From Liolophura sinensis (lineage: Eukaryota > Mollusca > Polyplacophora > Chitonida > Chitonidae), in contig NC_088298.1 in the NCBI RefSeq assembly GCF_032854445.1, positions 15,055,504 to 15,119,503 of the forward strand: a stretch of DNA of 64,000 bases, written 5' to 3'. A program made the position numbers and the translations under genes. Position 1 is the stretch's first letter, and the number at the start of each line of letters is the position of its first letter. Below the pieces are notes generated by a model. It was not told where the DNA came from and did no database searches. It saw nothing but the letters and a program-made list of their open reading frames with translations. This document shows positions 41,701 through 53,700 of this stretch, one piece after another.

Positions 41701-44700
41701 AAGACGAAGATCCGTTCTTTTTAACACTGCGATCAGAAGAATCTGAAACTTTTCATGTCCAAGAATTGGACGGATCTCTCTGGTGACCATCCTACTGGAA
41801 GGTGAAGATCCGTTCTTTTTAACACTGCAATCGGAAGAATCTGAAACTTTTCATGTCCAAGAATTGGACGGATCTCTCTGGTGACCATCCTATTGGAAAG
41901 ACGAAGATCCGTTCTTTTTAACACTGCAATCGGAAGAATCTGAAACTTTTCATGTCCAAGAATTGGACGGATCTCTCTGGTGACCATCCTATTGGAAGAA
42001 GAAGATCCGTTCTTTTTAACACTGCAATCGGAAGAATCTGAAACTTTTCATGTCCAAGAATTGGACAGGTCTCTCTGGTGACCATCCTATTGGAAGACGA
42101 AGATCCGTTCTTTTTAACACTGCGATCAGAAGAATCTGAAACTTTTCCTGTCCAAGAATTGGACGGATCTCTCTGGTGACCATCCTATTGGAAGACGAAG
42201 ATCCGTTCTTTTTAACACTGCCATCAGAAGAATCTGAAACTTTTCCTGTCCAAGAATTGGACAGGTCTCTCTGGTGACCATCCTATTGGAAGACGAAGAT
42301 CCGTTCTTTTTAACACTGCGATCAGAAGAATCTGAAACTTTTCCTGTCCAAGAATTGGACGGATCTCTCTGGTGACCATCCTATTGGAAGACGAAGATCC
42401 GTTCTTTTTAACACTGCCATCAGAAGAATCTGAAACTTTTCCTGTCCAAGAATTGGACGGATCTCTCTGGTGACCATCCTATTGGAAGACGAAGATCCAT
42501 TCTTTTTAACACTGCCATCAGAAGAATCTGAAACTTTTCCTGTCCAAGAATTGGACGGATCTCTCTGGTGACCATCCTATTGGAAGACGAAGATCCGTTC
42601 TTTTTAACACTGCCATCAGAAGAATCTGAAACTTTTCCTGTCCAAGAATTGGACAGGTCTCTCTGGTGACCATCCTATTGGAAGACGAAGATCCGTTCTT
42701 TTTAACACTGCGATCAGAAGAATCTGAAACTTTTCATGTCCAAGAATTGGACAGGTCTCTCTGGTGACCATCCTATTGGAAGACGAAGATCCGTTCTTTT
42801 TAACACTGCGATCAGAAGAATCTGAAACTTTTCCTGTCCAAGAATTGGACGGATCTCTCTGGTGACCATCCTATTGGAAGACGAAGATCCGTTCTTTTTA
42901 ACACTGCGATCAGAAGAATCTGAAACTTTTCATGTCCAAGAACTGGACGGATCTCTCTGGTGACCATCCTATTGGAAGACGAAGATCCGTTCTTTTTAAC
43001 ACTGCAATCGGAAGAATCTGAAACTTTTCATGTCCAAGAATTGGACAGATCTCTCTGGTGACCATCCTATTGGAAGAAGAAGATCCGTTCTTTTTAACAC
43101 TGCGATCAGAAGAATCTGAAACTTTTCCTGTCCAAGAATTGGACGGATCTCTCTGGTGACCATCCTACTGGAAGACAAAGATCCGTTCTTTGTAACACTG
43201 CGATCATAAGAATCTGAAACTTTTCATGTCCAAGAACTGGACGGATCTCTTGTTTTTTTATGTCAGCTGCAGCTTTCTCTGAGAACTGTTTTCGTAAATG
43301 ATGTCTGGGCTATAGCTCCAAAAAGCGACTTGACATATGAAAAACTGGCGAACAAAGTTTTGCAACTGTGCTGCCAGGCACATTTAGCTGTCGCGATTTT
43401 ATTTCTAAACCAAGGTTGATGCAACCCCTGACAGCCACTAGAAGATCCCCTTATTGCTGATGGATCAATCCATTGTCCACCAGAGGCACTAAGACAGCTA
43501 TCAGTCTTCAGTCTTACAACAAGATAACAAGATCTCCCGCCAAAACTGGTTAACTGGAAACACTGAAGATTCATATTTTCATTATTAAACAACATGGATA
43601 AAATCACATTTGCTTAAAGAATTCTTTTGTTTCCTTTTTTTTTTTTCATTTTGCTTCTTTTATTCAAGGTGCATATATGGACTTACATGTTTTCCTCGCA
43701 TCTCGGATGGATCTCTCATAGGAACCTGTGACATAAAATACCCTTCCTGGCACTCTGAATCCTTCGGTAGGCATTCTGGGATACGCTCCGAGTCTATCAT
43801 TCGCATGATTCCAATCTCACAGTTGAAGCATCCACCGTTATAGACTAAGCTTGAGTTACCTGAGCACCTGTACATAGAACGTAATATTTGCACAGGTGAG
43901 TTTTTCTAATTTGAAAACAAAACAGTCCACAGCTCATATTATGAAAACACTTCATTGTTCATGTGTGAACATTTGCCTGTTCCTTCGTATTACGATGATG
44001 TTCCCTAACCAAATATTGTCAGATTATTTTTGCCTTTTTAACCGAGGTAAAAATTTTAAACTATATACTTTATTGCTGAAGTTTAAAAGTATGATGTCAT
44101 GCTGGCTTCTTTTCCTCCTATGTGTGGGAAGGTCTGTCAGCAAACTGCGAATGGTCATGGGTTTCGCCCAGGAAATAAATAAATAAATAAAAGGTGCGAT
44201 GCATTTGTAGTAGTATACTGAACAGTTGTTGGACATAGCTTAAACTTCTATGATGTAAAATTTGTGCTTTAAAATTACACATCTAATTTAAAAAAAAACA
44301 ACAAAATACACTTATACGAAAAGTTTGAAAGATAGTTTTTGTGAACATGGGCCTTGTTTTTTTCTGTTTTTTCTTTTTTTTTTTGGTTCTTGTCTGAACA
44401 CTGTTCGTCATGTAATGTCAAAGACTTACCCGTCCAGACAATTTGGATGACAAGGTTGACAGACGTTATTTTCGTCTGGGTACTTGTGGGGCGGACATTC
44501 CTCAACGCAGTACGGCCCATCGCGCACATTTAGACACTTGGCACAGTGCTCCGCAGACTGTTTTGGCAGAAAAAAGACATTTGCAAGTACATGTATCATA
44601 CGGTACTGTTAGCCAGGATTTATTTACTGGCCTAAGTGGTTTGAATGCCAATATGACGCACTGACCCAGGAGCCTGTCGCTAATGCAGTCAAGTCCACCT

Positions 44701-47700
44701 CATGCTGGTTTCAAAATTGACAATGCTTGACAATGTAAAATTCTGGGTAACTTATTGTAGAAGAAATTTCAGTTGAAATAACGAGAAGGAACATACCAAA
44801 TTTAATGATTAAAATTTTGATTCAAGAGTAAGATCGCTTTCGTGTTCCAGGGCCAACGGCCGATTCCACTGAAGTCAAAATACAATCTTGAAGCTTAAAA
44901 TTTTGTCCAATTTATCCCTGTTATATTAAGACAACCATGTCAAAATTTCAACTTCTAGTACAATAAACCAAGCATTCGTTAAAGAGAATTTAACTTTTGA
45001 CTTAAGTCAGAAATGGCTTTGGGGAATCGGCACCTAGAGAGTAAGCCACAACCCTTTGTCGAGTACAGGAAAAGCTTACTGACTTAAAGCTGCAGACAAA
45101 GCACCAAGGCCTCAAGGTCATGCTCAAGGTCAATGCTTGGACAGATTGTGAAACTTTTGCCTTAAATATCTATGTCACTCAAGTCCCCCAATCGTCAACT
45201 TATATTTTTTCCTGGAATATCCCTTGTTTTTTTTTCAAAAAAATTCAGAATCCTGAAAAAATCTTGAAAACTTTCAAATAACACTTTTATTTCATTAAAA
45301 TCCATTATTGTGAACATATTACGAAGGTTCATAATTTCATGCTTGCAAAACTGCTGAAAGAATAAGTTTTACTGCATTATTCTAATTTTGTCAGAAAGAG
45401 ATAAATAGTACTTACTGGTCCATTGCAAGTACTCAAGCACTGATCATGACATTTTTTACAGACGTTCTTTCCACCATCAAAAAGTTTCGGAAGATCCTGA
45501 CATGAACTGACACACATAGGCGTGTTTTCTACATGGTAACTACGGCAACTGAGACATTTCTCTGGGCCCCGCCCCCCAGCAACCATCCTCACTGCATTGC
45601 GGATCACAAATCAGATTCTCCTGTTCTGTGGGTGAAAAACAAAACAAGGGTAATTATTTACTTACCCAATGTCTTCCACCTTTACAATCACCAACATTTT
45701 GAAGCACTGAGAAAAAATTATGTGTAACTGTGTACAAACATATTCTCCACAGTTTTACGAAGCTTGTATCTTTAGTGACACAAACAAATAATTTCAGATA
45801 AATGTATATTCATACATTAAAGTTTATGTTTTTTTTCTGTTTTGGAAGTCTTGGCAGTCTTCTTTAAGACAAAATGCTTTGATACATCACTGTTGCTGGT
45901 GCAAAACTTTTTACTAGTTGCTATTTGTATTTATTTATTTATTTGATTTGTGTTGTATGCCATACTCAAGAATATTTCACTTATACGACGGCGGCCAGCA
46001 ATATGGTGGGAGGAAATCGGGCAGAGCCTGCGGGTAACCCACGACCATCCGCAGGTTGCTGGCAGATCTTCCCACGTACAGCCAGAGAGGAAGCCAGCAT
46101 GAGCTGGACTTGAACTCACAGCGACCGCATTGGTGGGAGGCTCCTTGGTCATTGCGCCGTGTTGGCGTGCTAACCACCTCGGCCACGAAGCATAAATGTA
46201 TGCATAAATTCGACTGAAAAAGAGCTTTGGAGGTTACATAGGTTGAATATTTACAGTAAATAAATAAATTCAAAACCGGCAAAACTAAATTCTGTGCAAC
46301 TGCTAATTCTACCAGGAACTACTAGTCACTAATATCAAAATATGAAAATACTGTCTAAGTGCTACCAAAAAGGGCATCTTCAGAAAAAAAACAAATGTCA
46401 TAGAATGACTTTAGGGGCTGAATGTTTTTTTAACTCTTCACTAAACCTCAAACACCCAGGGTTTCCCCTGGGCTCTGCCAGGTTTCCACCAACCATAATG
46501 CTGGCCACCGTCGTATGAGTGAAATATTCTTGAATACGGCGTAAAACACCAATCAGATAAATAAATAAATAAAACACCTTTAATATGAATTATCAAAATG
46601 AGCAACCATTGCTGTCTATTATTGCAATGGAAATTGCTTACTGCACATGTTGGGGTCTTTATTATATGACACTGTAGCTGACTGCCTGTAGACTGGCTTA
46701 GAGAAAAGCTTCTTGAAGTCGATCGTATACGCGTAGCACAGGTCTTTGTTGCTGTTGATGAACACCTTTCCCGTGAGGATAGACTTCAGTTTGACCAGAT
46801 CCAAAGACTGAAGCGGTGTCATCATGATGCTCAGAGAGTTTCCCACACTGAAATTAGAAACATTCCCATGTACGTCAAACGTGCAACCACAAACACGACA
46901 CAAATACATGAAAAAAAAAAATGTAATAGGCGTCATGGTAATACTTACAAGTAAAGAGCACACTAAAATGAAGTATGTATCAGATGGAAGTTCATTAAAA
47001 ACTATCCAGAAAAAACAGTTTGATTTATTCATTTAGAATGTTTCCAACCGAATAAAATACTTTGAAAACATTCTATTCTACGGTGAGTTGTTGAGACATA
47101 CAGTGTTGAGACATACAGTGATGAGACATACAGCGTTGAGACATAGTGTCGAGACATACAGTGATGAGACATACAGTGTTGAGACATAGTGATGAGACAT
47201 ACAGTGATGAGACATACAGCGTTGAGACATAGTGTCGAGACATACAGTGTTGAGACATACAGTGATGAGACATACAGTGTTGAGACATAGTGTCGAGACA
47301 TACAGTGATGAGACATACAGTACACAGGTGGCATCACATGCATATTACTGCATTAAATACTTCGCTTCAAGGTCCATTTATTGAATGCATTCATACTTCT
47401 GCATGTTTGTGGATTTTGATTGATTGTATCTAGCAGTCTTTGTGTGTATGGTCCCCATATGTCACCGTAGAATCCAAAGTTTCAATTGCAATTTATTAGG
47501 TCAAAAAACAGTTTTCATTGGACTTTAATCTGACATATACTTCATGTTAGTGTTATCTTTGCCTTTAAGGGGCATTTTCACGCAGAGAGTAGAGCTATTC
47601 CCACCTGCACATGGGACAACAACATGTACAGAAAACTACACAAATACATAGACAGATTTCTGTATTACTAAGTACTAGCAAGTCACTCAGGGGCATGGAA

Positions 47701-50700
47701 TAAAGCAAAGTAACTGTGCATGCCAGATTTATTTAAAGCTCTACCTCTGAACTGACCTGGGGTATGAATCTATACCATCACACCATGTTCTGATTAAAAC
47801 TCATTAAAAAGGATATGATTCATTCACGGGCATAATAAAGAGAGAGAAATGAATTTTGTGTGTCTGTAAATCTCTTAAGGGAAAGAAAAATCTTATTATG
47901 TTTCAAAGAGGATGAATAAGAACAAATATATCTTATATATATCAAATATATAAATAAAAAAAAATAAAAAATACTTTTACATACGTGTCGACGTCCCTGC
48001 CACCGATAGTTTCTAAGTTCCGCAGGAAGGAAAGATTGGTGAACTCCGGATGATCCGACTGGATCATTACATAGCCTGTCACCTCTTTGACATCTGAGAA
48101 AACTTCCAGCTCTGATGGTTTGACAGGGGTTGGGTCCAAAAGTGGATCACTACAAAAATGAGGACCTGGATTAAGGATGGAAACATAACATGCCAAAGTG
48201 GTGCAATGACCCACCTAGGAGCCTCTAAACAATGCCGTCGCTGTGAGTTCAAGTCCAGTTCTGCCAGCAACCTGCGGATGGTCATGGCTTTCCAATGGGC
48301 TCTACCCAGTTCCCTTCCACCAGCCAATGTCGCATAAGTGAAATATTCTTGACTCGGGTGTAAAACACCAATTAAATAAATAAATAAAGAGTAAGGAAGA
48401 AAACATTTACAACAAACAATACCCGTTGCACATAGCTTTGGGAGTTTTCTTTGTTACCTTACTTGCCCGACATCTGCATGCTGCAGGTGCTTGACAGTAC
48501 AAAGGTGTTCATGACTATCCAGATTCTGACATGAACTGACACATCCAGATTGCCAGATTCTGACAAAATAGAATATTTTTAATATATATAAATAGATTCC
48601 AAAATAGAATATTTTATGATCTTCATTGACCTCTAAAAATGTGCCTGTTATTGTTTCATTGGTTTCATGCATACTCAAGAATAATTTGAACAAATGGGTG
48701 AACAAGTGGATGAACAAATGGGTGAACAAGTGGATGAACAAATGGATGAACAAGTGCATGAATAAATGGGTGAACAAGTGGATGAACAAGTGGATGAACA
48801 AATGTATGAACAAGTGAATGAACAAGTGGAAGACTATGGCTTAATGCCACTTCGGCAGCCATACTGTGATGAGGACAATGTTTAAACCCAGAGAGAGTAA
48901 AATTCTTTCAATGCGATAATGAGGACGAACAGAAGTCTTTAAAATGTGCAAAGTGGTGTAGAAATACTGATCTCACTCTCAGAGCCTTCGCGGCTGACGG
49001 GGTAAGCGCGCAAACACGGCGGCAGGAGCCTCAAACTAATACTGTGAGTTCAAGTCCAGCTCAAGCTGGCTTATTCTATGGCCGTAGGTGGGAAGGTCTG
49101 TCAGCAACGTCATGGGTTTTCCCTGGGCTCTGCCTGTTTTTTTCCCCACCCATATTGCTGGCCAACGACACATAAGTGAAATACTATTGACTCAGGTGTG
49201 AAACATCAATTAAATAAATAAGCTGATTCTCACTCTCTTAATGCTGTGCAAAAACCTGATAATGTACGTAACCTGTATCTAATAATTACCCTATAAATGT
49301 GGCTGCCAAGATTCTTAGGTTGCCATTGATAACTGTGCACCCTGTGAAATTCTTGAGTGACCGTGCTCCCACGAAATTGTTGGCATCATTCCCCTTGCAC
49401 ACTGTCATAATGAAAGGAGAAGAAAAACAATTATCATCTTTTTATTGGATTGTTTTTTTTACGTTGCACTGAAGAATGTTTTACTTCTTGAGTCAAACTT
49501 CCAGAATGTTTTTCTTCTTGAGTCAAACTTCCAGAATGTTTCACTTCTTGAATCAAACTTCAAGACTGTTTCAGTTCTTGAGTCACACTTCAAGAATATT
49601 TCACTTCTTGAATCAAACTTCAAGACTGTTTTAGTTCTTGAGTCAAACTTTAAGAACATTTCATTTCTTGAGTGAGTCTTTAAGACTGTTTCGCTTCTTG
49701 AGTGAAACTACAAGAATGTTTTTCTTCCTGACTTTTGCTAGTTTTGTGGGCGGAGAAGACCCGCAAGAGCTGAGAGAAAACTACTGCACCTTGCCAGCTG
49801 CCAAACAAACCTCATGACACAAGACTGCAGCCAAACCAGAGTGTTGTAGATTTGCACCCGAGACCTTATCACTGGTCAAGGTCGTGAAGCCATTAGCCAG
49901 TGTAGCATGTCATTAACTTAGTTACTTTCTTCCCTCCTATACAAAAGAGGTTACCAGTCTGCATGTCAGTCAGCAACTTTATGGGAAAAGTTATGAAAGG
50001 ATTTGAATGAAATTTATGGAGAGCTCGTTGGCCTTTTGCTATGGCAAATCAGTTAAATTCTGGCGTTGTCACCATTGACTGACAGTACAGAAATGCAGAG
50101 TATCATTCCTTAGAGTGGGAATTTTTACATTTACCATTGGTCGAGGTTTGTAATCTTGGACTACCTTCTTGTTTAATTGTTGTTCAAATATAGACTCAAG
50201 AATTTTTTGTTTACAGGTCTTTATACAATCTCTATCTTTCTGGTTACCATGGCACACAAAATTTACCTTTTGGACACGGCCCTTTGCACGGCACACACGT
50301 TCCGTTCACAGGATGTTTTTCAGGACGGCAGGATTTCACACATCCTTCTCTGTCCTTCACCAAATGTTCTGAAAACAGACAAATGTTTCATTGTTTCACA
50401 CACGACACACTGTTCATTTCCGATTTCATTTCAGAAAATGTCTCTGAATCCATCTGATTTTAGTACATGTGTCACAGCATGATAGAGTCCTTTTGTACAT
50501 GTTTCACAGCATGATAAGAGTCCTTTAGTACATGTGTCACAGCATGATAGAGTCCTTTAGTACATGTGTCACAGCATGACAGTCTTTTAGTACATGTGTC
50601 ACAGCACAATGCAGTCTTTTAGTGCATGTGTCACAGCACAATGCAGTCTTTTAGTACATGTGTCACAGCAAGATACAGTCTTATTACATGTGTCACAGCA

Positions 50701-53700
50701 TGACACAGTCCTTTAGTACATGTGTCACAGCACAACAGTCTTTTAGTACATGTGTCACAGCACAATGCAGTCTTTTAGTGCATGTGTCACAGCACAATGC
50801 AGTCTTTTAGTACATGTGTCACAGCAAGATACAGTCTTATTACATGTGTCACAGCATGACACAGTCCTTTAGTACATGTGTCACAGCATGACACAGTCTT
50901 TTAGTACATGTGTCACAGCATGACAGTCTTTTAGTACATGTGTCACAGCATGACACAGTCTTTTAGTACATGTGTCACAGCACAATGCAGTCTTTTAGTA
51001 CATGTGTCACAGCATGATAGACTGTTACACTATTTCTGCATGAACCAGGATTCTGCTGGAGGACTAAGTTCCTGAATCTTGGCCTCTATACATATGGTGT
51101 GACATTACCAAGTATCACACAGTTTGCTCCAGTCTAACACTCTATGCTATAGTCTTCTATATCGTATTCTTGCATAAGTCAAGATTCTGCTGGAGGACTA
51201 AGCATCCCCGACGCCGGCTCCCTTTGCGCTGTTTTCATCATTTCTCTCAATTTTATCCACCCCAAACATCAATCCCCAAAATAAAATATATAAATGAACA
51301 GCTTACTTGGACATTCTTTCACGCATAATGACCCGTATGCATATTTAGCATTGGGATTTGGTTTCCAGAGGAAGTCCTTTTCATCGTAGATTTCTTGCTG
51401 AGGGCAGAATGGCACGCACTCTCCATCGTTTTGGAAATTTCGACATGCCTAAAAGAATAACATTCCACCATTACACACACAAGTAACCAGTTTCCAATTT
51501 GGAAATAACCGATTGTTGTTAACCGCCAGACTCAACCAATTTTCTCTTATGCAATGGTAGTGAGTTTTACAGTAGGAAATAAACCACCAACCTTTGACAA
51601 CTCACTGACAAACTTTCCTATTTGTGAAGTACAGATAAGCTTACCATATCGGTGGAATATATTAAGTAATTCAACAAATGTTAGACTGGAGACAACAGCA
51701 TATATAACAATATTACCAGTAATACAGGTGAGTAAGAAATGTACATGTATGTTTGCCTAGTAGCATTTTACCCAGCAGTCTGTCTTTTTGGCTCCAGTAC
51801 AGCCTCCTGCACAATTCGGATGACAACACTGGCCTGACAGAGGACCAAAACAGCGGCCATCACAAGACGGGTTACACACATCACCGCGGGTCACTGAAAT
51901 CAGAAATATCAGCTGGCTTCCTGTATCTGATAGTTGTTAAAGACATACCCCCCTGTTTTTCAGTAACACAATTGTAGCCAGTTTTATAGGTGGCGGAAAC
52001 CAGAGTGCCCCTAAACCAACAACCTCTGCCTATTAAGTTACTGGTAAAATTTCCAATGTGTAACTTGCTCTCTCCCACAACTTCATGTATGACCACACAA
52101 AAATACATTGGTTCTTGACAACAAGTAGGGAAATGAACCCATATCTTCCATAACCTATTTTTTGCACGTATGAAGGTACACTGTAGGTATGCTTGGGTTT
52201 GAACATCAGACTTAACAATTTTTCCGTCATATGACGACTGAGTGCGAGTACATAACAAGGTATCGCTTTGAGGCAGGGCGAGCCCATGCCGCCACTGAAG
52301 CATCGTGGGAAACACACCAGACAAGACATCCCACCCCATGCTGCTACATTAAACTAACACTGGGTAGACCAGTCCTGTTTCTTTGCTCTAACCACTCAGT
52401 GCCAAATGAAAACAGAAACAAGTGCCAGTTTTAAATCTTTGGTATAAACCAACCTTGGCTTGATCCCAGATGTATCAACTTCAAGGCAGACACTTTAACC
52501 ATTAGGCCACTGAAGCGATTAGTTTTTCTATGAGGTGAAATTGATATTTACACACAATTCACTCATAACTGAAGATTTAACAGCAATTTTAAAACCATGC
52601 TGTCAAAATATGTACAAATTAAGCCAAAAAAAAGAGTACTTTTTCCCAGAACTTACATTTCTGACACATATCTGGACCACTTCCCCAACAATGTCTTCTG
52701 CCAGTTGAGTTCTGGAAACATGACGGATGGCATTCACCACCTGAAACCATAGCGACAACATTATTTATTCCATAATTCTTTGAACTTTTTAACCAAGCTG
52801 AGAATGACACAGAATACATCGGTAGCAGACTTGATAAGGGCTGAATGAAACATGTGTATGGAAAATCAGTATGATTACTCAGGTGATATAAATTTTACAA
52901 CAATTCCAATCCATGGGAAGTGACCATTAATTAAGTACAAATGATTGTTCATTTCTAGATTTTCATTATAGTTCTTTCTGCATGTACATGTAACTTTTCA
53001 TAATTTATTCTTTGATGAAGGAAACATTTTAAAACACTTTATATTCAAAATTATATAAGGATGGAAAATTTAAATTTTGTCAATATTTTATTAATCATAC
53101 ACTTATTCCATTACAAATACCAGTATAGATGGCAAGCATAGTCTGTCTGGTAGCTGGAGTAGGCAAACATTTGAAGAGACGAGGCTTCTAATTTGATCAG
53201 CTCTGGTACAAAAACGTTGCTAGAAATCGATGAAGACTATAAGGGGGAATAACTCTGGATACCAAATCAAAACTTACCTCCCCTTGATAAACTATTACAA
53301 TTGACTTTTCTTTCATTTTGGTATCTTTCAATGCCAAACGTAGTGCATAGCTTAAATAACGCTAGATTTCGGCGAACTCAATTTAGTCTGTCTGTTTTCT
53401 AGCAACAAGAAATGCAACAAATGTCTTAAATGCAATTCTGAAATTTATCATTTTTATCCACCATTCTAACAATATTAGGGGCCTCCGTGGCTCAGTCGGT
53501 TAGCGCACTAGCGCAGCGTAATGACTCAGGAGTCTCTCACCAATGCCGTCGCTGGGAGTTCAAGTCCAGTTCATGCTGGCTTCCTCTCCAGCCGTAAGTG
53601 GGAAGGTCTGCCAGCAACCTGCGGATGGTCGTGGGTTTCCCCCGGGCTGTGCCCGGTTTCCACCCACCATAATGCTGGTCGCCGTCGTATAAGTGAAATA

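Noticed and set aside
37906-43249. Many 60-143-codon minus-strand frames ([15 protein letters not shown]...)
   Set aside because: They are translations of the 98-bp satellite; 98 is not a multiple of three, so frames drift and stop. No gene.
49445-49675. Frames on both strands rich in LESNF/KFDSR
   Set aside because: The 30-bp unit is a multiple of three, so it is open by construction.
51881-52339. 152-codon minus-strand frame downstream of an EGFR exon start
   Set aside because: It reads across a true CR1 exon only in part and in the wrong frame, and runs through worn repeat sequence.
53474-53560. tRNA-like sequence with box A and box B
   Set aside because: It is the head of a SINE; no complete cloverleaf with acceptor stem, and the same head recurs in many copies.
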